This document shows positions 36,547 to 45,472 of a stretch of 64,000 nt of DNA, piece by piece. Source of the DNA: Candidatus Zhuqueibacterota bacterium (lineage in GTDB: Bacteria; Zhuqueibacterota; Zhuqueibacteria; Zhuqueibacterales; Zhuqueibacteraceae); the NCBI GenBank assembly GCA_022616415.1, contig JAKEEU010000109.1, positions 1 to 64,000 of the forward strand, in the 5' to 3' direction. The notes under the pieces are model-generated. The model was not told the origin of the DNA. It saw nothing but the letters and a program-made list of their open reading frames with translations, and did no database searches. The first letter of the stretch is position 1. Every line of letters starts with the position of its first letter. A program made the position numbers and the translations under genes.

Positions 36547-39147
36547 TTATTTCGAGCTGCCCCGCTGCCGCTTATAAAACGCCGCCATCTCCGCGAAGAC
36601 GGCCTCCGACTTTCCCGCGGCAATCCGGCTCTCCGGCAGCGACTCCAAAAACAATCGGCCGTATTGCTTGGTGACGATGCGATTATCGAAAATCACGATC
36701 GCACCGAAATCGGATTTGCGCCGGATCAATCGGCCGAAGCCTTGCTTGAACTTGATCACGGCTTGCGGCACCGAGTATTCCATGAACGAGTTGCCGCCGC
36801 GGCGGTCGATTGCCTCCACGCGCGCTTCCAGCACCGGCTCGCTCGGCACTTTGAACGGCAAGCGCGGAATGATCACGCACTCCAACGCCTCGCCGTGTAC
36901 GTCCACGCCCTGCCAAAAGCTATCCGTGGCAAAAAGCACCGAGCCGACTTGCCTTTTGAAATTCTCCAACAGGCGGTGGCGATTTTCCTGGCCTTGCTTC
37001 ATCGCAATAAAGCCCAGCTTCGCCAACTCCGGCGACAACTCGCGAAACATCTGATTCAGCAAGCCATACGCGGTGAACAGAATAAACGCGCGGCCTTGAG
37101 AGATTTTCAGCGCGCGCAACAAGCCTTCGCGCAAATGCTTGGGAAAATCGCGCGCGTTCGGCTCCGGAATATCCGTCGGGATGGCAATCAGCGCCTGGCG
37201 GCTAAAATCAAACGGCGAGCCAAGCTGCGTCGCGGTCTTTTGGCGAGGCACGCCGCCGCTATCTTTTAACGCGCCGGTAACGCTTTCAGAGAGGCCGAGG
37301 CTTTTCTCAATAAAGTCGAACGACTTGCCGACCGCCAAAGTCGCCGAAGTGAGCACCACCGTGGGGAATTTTTCGAATACGGCTTTTTTGAGAATTGGCG
37401 CCACGTCCAACGGCGCGCTGCGCAAGCGCACGACGTTGCCCCAGCGCGACTCTTTCACTTCGAGCCAACGAATATTTTTCTCGTCGTTATCGAGCAGAAT
37501 CTTTTCGATTTCAGTGGCCGCCTCCAAAAGCCGATCCGCTTGCGCCTTGACGTCCACCGCGAGCGAAGCGGCCTCGCTGCCAAGCTGATACTCCGCAATG
37601 TCGCAGAGCTTGAGAACTTCGTAAAGCTGTTCGGCGCAGTCGCGCATCTCCTTCAGCAAGACCGGCGTGAGTTTGGTAATAATCTCCTGATACGTTTTGT
37701 CCTTCACGACCGGCGGTGTCAAACGCAGCTTGACTTCGGAAAAATTTTCGGCGCTGGACTTATTGCCGCGATTGCTAACCCAAAGAAAAAGATAATCCAT
37801 CAGCTCTTTGAGCCGAAAATCCACGTGATCGACCGCCGGCTCACAAACCCGCTCGATTTGCTCGCGAAACTTGTCAATCAGCGAGCGGCTGATATGATGA
37901 GCGGACATTTGCATTTTCGCCATCGTGAACGGCAGCACGCCGGTGGATTTGCCGTCCTTGCCGACGCGATAAACTTTGTGCAGCGTGCGCAAAATGCTGT
38001 GATAACTCGTCGCCGCGCCGAAATAGGACGAGGCGACTTCTTCAACGTCGTGGGCCTCGTCGAGAATCACGCGCTGATATTTGGGCAGCACCGCCACTTC
38101 CGAGCTTTCGCCGGCCTCGTGGCGTACTGAAAGATCGGCAAAGAGCAAATGATGGTTGGCGACCAGCACGTCCGCCGAGGCCGCGCGCCGCCGCGCATTG
38201 TAAAAAAAGCATTGGTGATAAAATTTGCACTTCGACCGCAGCGTGGTGTCGCTCTCGGATTGAATCTTCTCCCACACTTGCTCTTGCGGAATGAACGCCA
38301 AATCCGACTTGCTGCCGTCCGGCGTTTTCTTCGCCCATTCGATGATCGCTTGCAGCTCCTGCTGCTGGGCGGGCTCGCTGAACATATCGAGCTGAGATTG
38401 CGCTTCCGAGAGTTTGCGCAAACAAGCGTAATTCGTGCGGCCCTTCACCAGCTCGGCGCGAAACTTGAGATCGAGCGCCTGCTGCAACAGCGGAATATCT
38501 TTGTTGATGAGCTGTTCCTGCAAATTGATCGTGCCCGTGGCAATCACCGTGCGCTCGCGATTTCTCACGCTCCATTCGATGGCCGGCAGCAGATACGCCA
38601 TCGTCTTGCCCGTGCCTGTGCCCGCCTCGATAATCGCAATTTTGTTTTCGTTGAACGCTTCGGCAATCTCAGCGAGCATCTTCTGTTGCTGCGGTCGCGA
38701 TTCAAAATTTTCCAGCTTGCTCGCCAGCGGGCCTTCGGCCGAGAGCAGCTTTTTCAGATGCGGCGGCGAGAGCAACGCCACTTCCTTAGGCTTCTGCGGC
38801 TCGACGACAACATAAATATCCGCGACACCATTATTGACGATAAAAAAACCAATGCCCTCATTGCCAAGCTGCGAAGCAATCGCCGCATCCGGATTCGACG
38901 GCTGCAACAAGCCGGAGGGATGGTTGTGAATCACCACGTCGCCGGTGTGCGCGATGTTGACAATCGCCGGCACCAACGATTTGTTCCCACGCGCCACCAC
39001 CTGCGCCGACTCCACCACGCCTTTGCCGTCAGTCTTGCCGAGAAAAAACACCTCATTGCCGCCGGCATCGCGAATGTGCAGACGCATGTAGGCCATGGCT
39101 TCGTCGGAGAGGTAGGAGGCGATTTTGTTTTTAGTTTCGGGTGACAT
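36547..39147 (-). CDS. DinG/XPD-family helicase with N-terminal JAB/RadC-like domain
   Basis: An 866-residue fusion. Residues about 1-125 are a JAB/MPN domain of the RadC type (VVIHNHPSGLLQPSNPDAA). An XPD/DinG helicase follows, with Walker A AGTGTGKTMAYLLPAIEW, a DEAH box VILDEAHDVEEVAS, a late motif FATDSFWQGVDVHGEALE and the QGFGRLIRR signature. The iron-sulphur region shows NYACLRKL and KCKFYHQCFF, giving three of the four expected cysteines; the position five residues before the second is threonine. It may therefore have an altered or no 4Fe-4S cluster. A role in DNA repair or R-loop removal is expected from the family. The ATG at 39147 has GGAG upstream; a GTG two codons earlier is possible. 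The DUF3467 stop is only six bases away, so the two are one operon. Confidence 0.9.
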   Translation of the reverse strand: MSPETKNKIASYLSDEAMAYMRLHIRDAGGNEVFFLGKTDGKGVVESAQVVARGNKSLVPAIVNIAHTGDVVIHNHPSGLLQPSNPDAAIASQLGNEGIGFFIVNNGVADIYVVVEPQKPKEVALLSPPHLKKLLSAEGPLASKLENFESRPQQQKMLAEIAEAFNENKIAIIEAGTGTGKTMAYLLPAIEWSVRNRERTVIATGTINLQEQLINKDIPLLQQALDLKFRAELVKGRTNYACLRKLSEAQSQLDMFSEPAQQQELQAIIEWAKKTPDGSKSDLAFIPQEQVWEKIQSESDTTLRSKCKFYHQCFFYNARRRAASADVLVANHHLLFADLSVRHEAGESSEVAVLPKYQRVILDEAHDVEEVASSYFGAATSYHSILRTLHKVYRVGKDGKSTGVLPFTMAKMQMSAHHISRSLIDKFREQIERVCEPAVDHVDFRLKELMDYLFLWVSNRGNKSSAENFSEVKLRLTPPVVKDKTYQEIITKLTPVLLKEMRDCAEQLYEVLKLCDIAEYQLGSEAASLAVDVKAQADRLLEAATEIEKILLDNDEKNIRWLEVKESRWGNVVRLRSAPLDVAPILKKAVFEKFPTVVLTSATLAVGKSFDFIEKSLGLSESVTGALKDSGGVPRQKTATQLGSPFDFSRQALIAIPTDIPEPNARDFPKHLREGLLRALKISQGRAFILFTAYGLLNQMFRELSPELAKLGFIAMKQGQENRHRLLENFKRQVGSVLFATDSFWQGVDVHGEALECVIIPRLPFKVPSEPVLEARVEAIDRRGGNSFMEYSVPQAVIKFKQGFGRLIRRKSDFGAIVIFDNRIVTKQYGRLFLESLPESRIAAGKSEAVFAEMAAFYKRQRGSSK

Positions 39148-39153
39148 GTTCAC

Positions 39154-39486
39154 TCACTCCGTCTTGGCCGCGGCGCTGCTTTCAACTACCGGTTTGAAGC
39201 CGAACTCCTTCGTCTTCTGATCTCCAAAAAGCTTGATCTCCCCAAAAGTGCTTTCATACTTTTGAATGTTCTCTTCCAAGGCGCGCACCAAAGATTTTGC
39301 GTGCTGCGGGGTCATGACAATGCGGGCGTGGACGCGCGCTTTCGGCACGCCCGGGAAAAAACGCACGAAGTCGATGACGAACTCCGACGGCGTATGGTTG
39401 ATGACCGCCAAATTCGAGTAAATGCCCTCGGCCTCTTTCTCGCCAAGCTCGATGTTGATTTGCTGTTGAACGACATTGTTGTTCAT
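39154..39486 (-). CDS. DUF3467 domain-containing protein
   Basis: A 110-residue protein of the DUF3467 family: EKEAEGIYSNLAVINHTPSE, then FVIDFVRFFPG, then ARVHARIVMTPQHAKSL near the middle, and ENIQKYESTFGEI. The fold is small and beta-rich; the biochemical role is unknown. AAGGAAACGAG precedes the ATG. It is directly upstream of, and almost touching, the JAB-DinG helicase gene, so they are probably translated together. Confidence 0.88.
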   Translation of the reverse strand: MNNNVVQQQINIELGEKEAEGIYSNLAVINHTPSEFVIDFVRFFPGVPKARVHARIVMTPQHAKSLVRALEENIQKYESTFGEIKLFGDQKTKEFGFKPVVESSAAAKTE

Positions 39487-39584
39487 ATCTCGTTTCCTTT
39501 TTGATCTTTCATATTTCCTTCCAAGTAATATTAGCCGGTTGGCCCGTTCGCCAGTTTGCCTGTTTGATTATTAACCGGCAAACA

Positions 39585-40475
39585 TTATTCTAACAATCCC
39601 GCCTGCTGCAAAATCAGCCGAATCTCCTTGCGCACTTTTTCGCTCACCGGCAACAGCGGCGGTCGTGGGTCGCCGCCGAAATAACCCAACTCGTCGAGCG
39701 CGGCTTTCAAGCCGGGCACGCCGAAACGGCTGGCAGCGGCGCGACCGGCCGGGGCGATGCGATTGGCCAAGGCCTGCGCGACGTCCCACTTCTCGTCCTC
39801 CACGGCGTTGAATAGCTCGACGCATTCACGCGGCGCCACGTTCGCGACTGCCAAAATCGCGCCGCGCACGCCGTGCGCCAGTCCGCCGAGAAAAACGGAG
39901 TCCGTACCGATGATCAATTGAAAATGCGACGGCGCTTTCTCACGCAGCTCGATAAGCTGGCCGAGTTGGCCGCTGCTGTCTTTAATACCGATAATATTGG
40001 GATGCTGCGCAAGATTCACGACGAGGTCGATGGGCAGATTGACGCCGGTGAATCGCGGCACGTTATAGAGGAGAATGGGAATCGGCGAGGCTTCGGCGAC
40101 GGCTTCAAAATGGCGGCGCATGGCCTCGGGCGCGAGCAGATCGCGATAGTAGCTCGGCGTGAGCACGAGCGCCGCATCAACGCCGAGATCGGCCAAACGG
40201 TAGGTCAAAACCGAGGTGGCGTCGGTTGATTCGAGGCCACTGCCGGCGAGCAAAATTTTTCCGGCGGGAATGGCGGCCCGCGCGACGCGCACCAATTCGA
40301 GCTTTTCCGCCTCGGAGAGCAGCGGCGCTTCACCGTTGGAGCCGAGTATGAGATAACCGGAAAGCCCGGTATCGTTCCAGCGGGCGAGATTCTCTTCGAG
40401 ACGGTGCGGCGCACAATGGCCGTCCTCGAATGGCGTTGGAATCGGCGGAAAGATGCCTTGCAGGTCGAGTTTCAT
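39585..40475 (-). CDS. Dihydrodipicolinate synthase/N-acetylneuraminate lyase family protein
   Basis: A 296-residue class I aldolase of the DapA/NAL superfamily. The N-terminal GIFPPIPTPFEDG, the LGSNGEAPLLSEAEK loop, the catalytic tyrosine in LLYNVPRFTGVNLP and the Schiff-base lysine in IGIKDSSG are all present. The sequence is closest in feel to the 4-hydroxy-2-oxoglutarate aldolase/DHDPS-like branch, so lysine biosynthesis is possible but not proven. There are no lysine-pathway neighbours. It is a single gene transcribed away from the MerR/helicase unit, with a 374-base divergent intergenic region. Confidence 0.9.
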   Translation of the reverse strand: MKLDLQGIFPPIPTPFEDGHCAPHRLEENLARWNDTGLSGYLILGSNGEAPLLSEAEKLELVRVARAAIPAGKILLAGSGLESTDATSVLTYRLADLGVDAALVLTPSYYRDLLAPEAMRRHFEAVAEASPIPILLYNVPRFTGVNLPIDLVVNLAQHPNIIGIKDSSGQLGQLIELREKAPSHFQLIIGTDSVFLGGLAHGVRGAILAVANVAPRECVELFNAVEDEKWDVAQALANRIAPAGRAAASRFGVPGLKAALDELGYFGGDPRPPLLPVSEKVRKEIRLILQQAGLLE

Positions 40476-40815
40476 GATATGTCTTGGCGATGGTTCAATC
40501 TGTGAGTTTTGTCACCTTAATTTTGCACGTATAGAAACCCAACCCCGATTTTCCATTAGTTGCTGAAATCAATTGGGTGGCGGTTTTGTTTTAGCTTTTG
40601 AGTACAAAATCTGGGTGTCAGCCATAAAATACGCCAATAAAAGGACGGCTGCAAGAAAAAAATGAGATGCACCTTGAATTTGACCATAACAGCAAATCCT
40701 GGCGGCTACTTACCGTAACGCAGCCGTCTGAGCGTTGATCCGCAGTATTTTTAGCTTTCCCCAAAAATTTTTCTTGCCTTTTTCCGAAAAAAAGGTTACT
40801 TTGAACTTGCCTTTA
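40476..40815. other. Gene-free divergent intergenic region
   Basis: Between the divergent dapA-like and merR-like genes. I see no coding potential and no strong promoter pair in this part; the structured elements lie to its right (40816-40835 and 40856-40920). Confidence 0.5.
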
Positions 40816-40835
40816 TATTTGTACTTGTACAAATA
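40816..40835. promoter_or_regulatory. Perfect operator-like dyad upstream of the MerR-like gene
   Basis: TATTTGTAC and GTACAAATA are exact inverse copies separated by two bases, a 20-bp palindrome about 105 bases before the proposed start. The geometry fits a dimeric regulator site such as those of MerR-family proteins. Autoregulation by the adjacent gene is inferred, not shown. Confidence 0.6.
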
Positions 40836-40855
40836 CTTTTACAAAACTGATGCGT

Positions 40856-40920
40856 GAAGTCGGACTTGGGTATCAGAATTTAACAAATTTTGAAACATCA
40901 TCGCAACCAAGTCCGACTTC
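40856..40920 (+). promoter_or_regulatory. Long leader inverted repeat before the MerR-like gene
   Basis: GAAGTCGGACTTGG (40856-40869) and CCAAGTCCGACTTC (40907-40920) are perfect inverse copies with a 37-base loop, 19 bases before the preferred ATG. It could form a strong 14-bp RNA hairpin in the leader or serve as a second protein site. An upstream in-frame ATG at 40850 would translate through it, giving an atypical N-terminus, which is why I place the start at 40940. Confidence 0.6.
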
Positions 40921-40939
40921 GCCTGAGTCGTCAGAGTGT

Positions 40940-41209
40940 ATGGCTAAAAGAACTTATACGCCGGGCGAAGTCATCAAACGCGTCGGCAAAGGTCTCAACC
41001 GCGACAAGCTGGCCTATTTCGTTCGCGAAGGGTATCTCCAACCGCAAACCGAGCAGCGCGGCGAGCAGACCTACAAATTTTATCGCGAGTCCGATATCTG
41101 GATTCTCGACCGCGCCATGACCTACATCGAAAAATATCAAACCCGCCCCCGCGCCGCGTTCGAGAAAGCGCGCAAGGAATACGAGCAAGTTGAGTTAGAG
41201 CTGAAGTGA
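40940..41209 (+). CDS. MerR-like winged-helix DNA-binding protein
   Basis: An 89-residue protein with an N-terminal winged-helix of the MerR/excisionase class: TYTPGEVIKRVGKGLNRDKL, then YFVREGYLQPQTEQRG and YKFYRESDIWILDRA. A short amphipathic helix at the end may dimerise. No effector-binding domain. It lies 28 bases upstream of the SWIM-SNF2 helicase gene on the same strand and downstream of two strong dyads, so it may regulate the two-gene unit. Confidence 0.75.
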   Translation: MAKRTYTPGEVIKRVGKGLNRDKLAYFVREGYLQPQTEQRGEQTYKFYRESDIWILDRAMTYIEKYQTRPRAAFEKARKEYEQVELELK

Positions 41210-41237
41210 GCACGAAAAAAATTTGCCAAGGGAAATC

Positions 41238-44200
41238 ATGCTGGTAACCAAAACGGATCTTCGCAAAGCCACGAACGCTTCGTTGTTTCGCCGTGGCGAA
41301 CAGCTTTTCAAACAAAGCGCCGTCACAATCCTGGATTTGAAAGAAGCGTCGGTGCAAGGGCACGTGCAAGATACGGCATACCGGCATCGGCAAGTTTCCA
41401 TCCGGCAGCTCCCCACCGGGCAGTTGAGCGCGCAATGTTCATGTTTCGTCCAATCGTATCCGTGCGTGCACACCGTCGCCGTTTTGCTGGCCTATCTGGA
41501 CGAGATGGAACGTGCCGGCCGCATCGAGTCCGCGGCGCCGTCGTGGGAGGACTATCTCAAACACCTGCCGCAACTGCGCCAGCGCAGCGCCATTGAGACA
41601 GAAGCGCAAATCACCAAGCTGCTGTTCTTCATTCAGCTCAACCCCAAAAAATGGCGCCTGCAGCCGATGCCGACCTACATCAAGAAAAACGGTGAGCTGG
41701 GACGGCGCAGCCGCTTGCAATTCGGTTACGACGGCGCGTTATACGGCGATATCGAGGCCACCTCGGCCGAGCTGAAAGCCATCAACGCGATGAAGCACCG
41801 TCTGCGCGCGTCCGGAAATTCGTATGGCTATTCGTCCGATTATTTTGAATTCGAATATGGCGAGGAAGCCGGCTTTATCTTGGACATGCTCGCCGAAAGC
41901 CGGCTCTATCTCGAAGAGAGCGAAAAGCCGCTGCACGCGATCAATTCCGCGTCGCAATTGTTCTTCGAGCTGAGCAACGGCGTCACCGGCAGCGACAGTC
42001 AGCCGGCTTATCAATTCTTTCCGCAGCTTCAGCTCAACGGCCATCCGGAGAAGCTGGACGACAATTATCGCATTCTCACCTCCCGGCCGTTTTGGATTAT
42101 CAGAGGCGAAAAAATTTTCCGCGTGGAAAACTCTTTTCCCGCCCCGTATCTGTTGCCGTTCACGCGCAAAGGCTATCAACTGCAAATTCCTTCGGAAAAA
42201 GTCGAGGCGTTTTTGCAGGGCTTCGTGCCCCATCTCAAGCACGACATCAAACTGGTGTTGCCGGAAAATCTCTCCTTGCAAACGGCGCGCGAAGTGACCG
42301 GACGGCGCTTGTATTTGCGCGAGCAAAATGAAACGCTGTGCGTCGAGCCGCGCTTCGTTTACGGCGAAATCGAAGTTGGGAACCTGCACGAGCATCAAGT
42401 CAACATTCCGGCGCTGTCGAATGGCGCCAATGGCCACGCCCAAACCCTGTGGCGCGTCGAGCGCGATCACGCCGCCGAAGCCGCTATTCACGAAGCGCTC
42501 GTTGCCGCCGGCCTGAAGCTGGACGAGAGCCGGGAATTTTATGCGCCGAACCAGGAGCCGCTGGTTTGGCTGTTCGACGAGTTGCCGAAGCTCGCGCAAG
42601 CCGGGTTTGAAATCTTCGGCGAAGAAAATCTCAAGCGCCATCGCCTCAATCGCGCCACGCCAAACGTGCGAGTGGCAGTCTCGTCCGACATCGACTGGTT
42701 CGATTTGAATGTGGAAATTGACTTCGGCGGAGTGATGCTGTCGCTGGCGAATTTGAAGCAGGCAATGCGGCAGCAAAACCAATTCGTGAAGCTCGCCGAT
42801 GGCAGTCTCGCACGGCTGCCGGAGGAATGGCAAAAGCGTTTTCAGCATTTCTTCAATTTTGCCAAAATCGATGGCAAGGATGGCGATGCGCAGATCGCTT
42901 CGTCGCACGCCATGCTCATCGATGCGCTCTTTGACGAGGCGGAGGAAAAGCGCTACGATGAAAATTTCAGAGCGCGCTTGACGAAACTTAAAAATTTCAA
43001 AGGCATCGCCGAGGTGCCGGCCCCGAAAAATTTTCAAGGCGCGCTGCGGCCCTACCAGCAGTTTGGCTTGAATTGGCTCGGCTTTTTGAAAGAGTACGGT
43101 TTCAACGGTTGTTTGGCGGATGATATGGGGCTGGGCAAAACCGTGCAAGCGTTGGCGTTTTTGCTGCGGGAGAAATCTTTAAACGGACAGGCGGCGCGGA
43201 AGAAGAAGAGGCCCGAGGGAGATTCTGAGGAGAAAGTCAAGCACAAGACCAGCTTGATTGTCGCGCCGCTGTCCGTTCTTTTTAATTGGGAAAAAGAGTG
43301 CGCCCGTTTTGCGCCGGATTTGAAGCTGCACATCCATCATGGCTTGGATCGCGCCGAATCCGCCGAACATTTTGCCGAGCACGATATTGTGCTGACCACC
43401 TACGCGACCATGCGCCTCGACGTCGAGTTCTTGAAAGATTTTCCTTTTCATTATGTCATTCTCGACGAGTCACAAAACATCAAGAATCCCATTTCGCAAA
43501 CCGCCAAGGCTGCGTCGATTCTGCAGAGCAACCACCGGCTGGTGCTCACCGGCACGCCGGTGGAGAACAACACCGTCGAGCTATGGTCGCAATTCTCGTT
43601 TTTGAATCCGGGGATGTTGGGCAACCTGAGCTATTTCCAAAACTCGTTCAGTGCGCCGATCGAGCGCTACGGCGACGAGGGGGCCGCCAAGCTGCTCAAA
43701 AAGATGATCTCGCCTTTTCTCTTGCGCCGCACCAAAGAAGAGGTGGTGAAAGAGCTGCCGCCTAAGAGCGAGCAGGTTTATTATTGCGCCATGAGCGACA
43801 GCCAAAAGCGCTTGTATCAGCAGGTGCGCGACCAATATCGCGCCGAGATCATGAACATGATCGACACCACCGGCCTGCAAGATGCGCGCTTCAAAGTTTT
43901 GCAGGGCCTCACCAAGCTGCGCCAGCTTGCCTGCCATCCGCATTTGATTTTCGAGAACGGCAACTACGATTCCGGCAAATTCGACTCGTTCCTCGAATTG
44001 CTGCGCGAAATCGTCGCCGAGGGCCACAAGGTGCTGGTCTTCTCGCAGTTCGTGCGCATGCTGAAAATCGTCGCGGACGAGATGAAGAAAGAGAAGATCG
44101 CGTTCGAGGTGCTGACCGGCGCCACGCGCGACCGCCAAGCGTGCGTGACAAGATTTCAGGAAGATCCCAAGACCAAAGTTTTTCTCATCAGCCTCAAAGC

Positions 44201-44477
44201 CGGCGGCTTAGGATTGAATCTCACCGCGGCGGATTACGTGATGATCTACGACCCGTGGTGGAACCCCGCCGCCGAGCGCCAAGCCATCGACCGCGCGCAT
44301 CGCATCGGCCAATCGAAGAATGTTTTCGTTTACAAGATGATCACTCGTGACACGGTTGAGGAAAAAATTCTTGAGCTGCAAAAACGCAAAGCCAATCTCG
44401 TCTCGCAGCTCATCACCACGGACGCGGGCTTGTTCAAGCATTTGACGGCGGAGGATATTCGGGGGTTGTTCAGCTAA
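41238..44477 (+). CDS. SNF2-family helicase with N-terminal SWIM zinc finger
   Basis: A 1079-residue Snf2/Rad54-like ATPase. A SWIM finger near residues 75-90 shows the pattern CSC...YPCVH. The central substrate-binding region is about 500 residues. The helicase core has ADDMGLGKTVQALAFL, LIVAPLSVLFNWEKE, the Walker B variant LDESQNIKNP (DESQ instead of DEAH), VLTGTPVENN and HRLVL. Lobe 2 has KVLVFSQFVRML, LISLKAGGLGLNLTAADYV and DRAHRIGQ. Such bacterial SWIM-SNF2 proteins are suspected of remodelling RNA polymerase or DNA complexes. The ATG at 41238 follows AAGGGA and is preferred to a TTG five codons earlier. A 32-bp palindrome begins three bases past the stop. Confidence 0.94.
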   Translation: MLVTKTDLRKATNASLFRRGEQLFKQSAVTILDLKEASVQGHVQDTAYRHRQVSIRQLPTGQLSAQCSCFVQSYPCVHTVAVLLAYLDEMERAGRIESAAPSWEDYLKHLPQLRQRSAIETEAQITKLLFFIQLNPKKWRLQPMPTYIKKNGELGRRSRLQFGYDGALYGDIEATSAELKAINAMKHRLRASGNSYGYSSDYFEFEYGEEAGFILDMLAESRLYLEESEKPLHAINSASQLFFELSNGVTGSDSQPAYQFFPQLQLNGHPEKLDDNYRILTSRPFWIIRGEKIFRVENSFPAPYLLPFTRKGYQLQIPSEKVEAFLQGFVPHLKHDIKLVLPENLSLQTAREVTGRRLYLREQNETLCVEPRFVYGEIEVGNLHEHQVNIPALSNGANGHAQTLWRVERDHAAEAAIHEALVAAGLKLDESREFYAPNQEPLVWLFDELPKLAQAGFEIFGEENLKRHRLNRATPNVRVAVSSDIDWFDLNVEIDFGGVMLSLANLKQAMRQQNQFVKLADGSLARLPEEWQKRFQHFFNFAKIDGKDGDAQIASSHAMLIDALFDEAEEKRYDENFRARLTKLKNFKGIAEVPAPKNFQGALRPYQQFGLNWLGFLKEYGFNGCLADDMGLGKTVQALAFLLREKSLNGQAARKKKRPEGDSEEKVKHKTSLIVAPLSVLFNWEKECARFAPDLKLHIHHGLDRAESAEHFAEHDIVLTTYATMRLDVEFLKDFPFHYVILDESQNIKNPISQTAKAASILQSNHRLVLTGTPVENNTVELWSQFSFLNPGMLGNLSYFQNSFSAPIERYGDEGAAKLLKKMISPFLLRRTKEEVVKELPPKSEQVYYCAMSDSQKRLYQQVRDQYRAEIMNMIDTTGLQDARFKVLQGLTKLRQLACHPHLIFENGNYDSGKFDSFLELLREIVAEGHKVLVFSQFVRMLKIVADEMKKEKIAFEVLTGATRDRQACVTRFQEDPKTKVFLISLKAGGLGLNLTAADYVMIYDPWWNPAAERQAIDRAHRIGQSKNVFVYKMITRDTVEEKILELQKRKANLVSQLITTDAGLFKHLTAEDIRGLFS

Positions 44478-44480
44478 AAG

Positions 44481-44512
44481 AATTTTAAATTGAAAATTTT
44501 CAATTTAAAATT
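44481..44512. terminator. Perfect 32-bp AT-rich palindrome after the SNF2 gene
   Basis: The sequence starting AATTTTAAATTGAAAA at 44481 is followed immediately by its exact reverse complement, with no loop. In RNA it would form a hairpin just after the stop codon. It lacks a GC-rich stem, so intrinsic termination is uncertain; a cruciform or mRNA-end-protection role is possible. Confidence 0.55.
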
Positions 44513-44551
44513 GTCAATACCGGAATGCGGCCGTAGCCGCAACCCAATCTT

Positions 44552-44621
44552 ACCACAAAGGCACGAAGGACACAAAGAAAGCCTGATTGTTTTTCCTTTG
44601 TGAGCTTTGTGCCTTTGTGGT
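44552..44621. repeat. Intergenic inverted repeat (ACCACAAAGGCAC type)
   Basis: ACCACAAAGGCAC (44552-44564) pairs exactly with GTGCCTTTGTGGT (44609-44621), with a further CACAAAG/CTTTGTG pair inside. This type of unit recurs in many environmental genomes as a short mobile or REP-like repeat. Confidence 0.6.
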
Positions 44622-44679
44622 GAAAAAATCTTTGCAGTTTTGATAGCTTTTCTGGAGTAACAGTAATATGCAACTATAA

Positions 44680-44740
44680 GGCAGAATGATTATTTGGCAG
44701 AATAATTTTTTAATCATTCTGCCGAACCATTATTCTGCCT
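44680..44740. repeat. Interleaved GGCAGAAT inverted repeats
   Basis: GGCAGAATGATT (44680-44691) pairs with AATCATTCTGCC (44712-44723), and GGCAGAATAAT (44696-44706) pairs with ATTATTCTGCC (44729-44739). The two dyads interleave, so alternative or pseudoknot-like pairing is possible. It lies 58 bases before the SEC-C gene. The rest of the 320-base gap holds only the two elements above. Confidence 0.6.
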
Positions 44741-44797
44741 TTCAAAATTTTTGCGATCGTGTTAGTTTTTTAGAGGTAAATATAAGGAGACATCCCC

Positions 44798-45352
44798 ATG
44801 CCGATGGCGCCATTTTTTATGAAATTTCCTGAGGTCGCTGCCCGCGAAACCAGGAGCATCTTTGTCTACAACCACGATGATTTGCCCGATGGCGAATATG
44901 GCCTGCTGGAGTTATATTGCAATGAAAAAGACTGCGATTGCCGCCGGGTTATCTTCAATGTCGTTGAAGCGGAGAGACCGGACAAAGTGTTGGCGACGAT
45001 CAACTACGGTTGGGAGAGCGCCAAGTTTTATGGAAAATGGGGAAGGAATCCCGCCTTGGCAAAAGAAAACAAAGGGCCTTTTCTGGATCCTTTGAACCGT
45101 CAAACCCAATATGCCCCGGCTTTGCTGCGGCTTTTCGAGGAATACATCTTGCCGGACTCGGCTTATATCAAAAGATTGAAGCGGCACTACGAGATGTTCA
45201 AGCAAGCCGTTGCCGCAGCCGCCATGCCCGCCCGCAATCAAAACCGGTTCGATGGCCGGCGCATTGGCCGCAATGAGCCGTGCTCGTGCGGCAGTGGGAA
45301 AAAATACAAACACTGCTGCGGGCAAAAAGAAAATGCCGGAATTTATTTTTGA
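44798..45352 (+). CDS. SEC-C motif protein of unknown function
   Basis: A 184-residue protein whose last 25 residues are a SEC-C zinc motif ([16 protein letters not shown]), as found at the end of SecA and in many small proteins that bind ribosomes or other partners. The N-terminal 150 residues contain a second cysteine patch ([13 protein letters not shown]) and a helical region around [14 protein letters not shown] do not recognise the family. AAGGAG precedes the ATG at good spacing. A strong terminator follows. Confidence 0.8.
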   Translation: MPMAPFFMKFPEVAARETRSIFVYNHDDLPDGEYGLLELYCNEKDCDCRRVIFNVVEAERPDKVLATINYGWESAKFYGKWGRNPALAKENKGPFLDPLNRQTQYAPALLRLFEEYILPDSAYIKRLKRHYEMFKQAVAAAAMPARNQNRFDGRRIGRNEPCSCGSGKKYKHCCGQKENAGIYF

Positions 45353-45411
45353 CTTAGCCTGAATCATTCATTTATCATTTTTGCCTCTTCCATACCTCTA
45401 ACTCAATATAC

Positions 45412-45457
45412 AAAAACGCTGGGACTCGGCTCGTTTCCCCGATCCCAGCGTTTTTAT
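45412..45457 (+). terminator. Rho-independent terminator after the SEC-C gene
   Basis: AAAAACGCTGGGA (45412-45424) and TCCCAGCGTTTTT (45443-45455) form a 13-bp stem with an 18-base loop and T-tail; because of the flanking A and T runs it can act in both directions. It separates the SEC-C gene from the promoter of the type II R-M unit. Confidence 0.85.
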
Positions 45458-45472
45458 TTGCAAAAGTTTTCC

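Noticed and set aside
40850..40939. N-terminal extension of the MerR-like protein from an upstream ATG
   Set aside because: Those 30 codons translate the inverted-repeat leader (Ser/Pro-rich) and are not part of the domain; the ATG at 40940 begins exactly at the conserved region.
41739..43148. Minus-strand open frame (469 codons) opposite the SNF2 gene
   Set aside because: Antisense to a conserved helicase region, low-complexity composition, no motifs; shadow frame.
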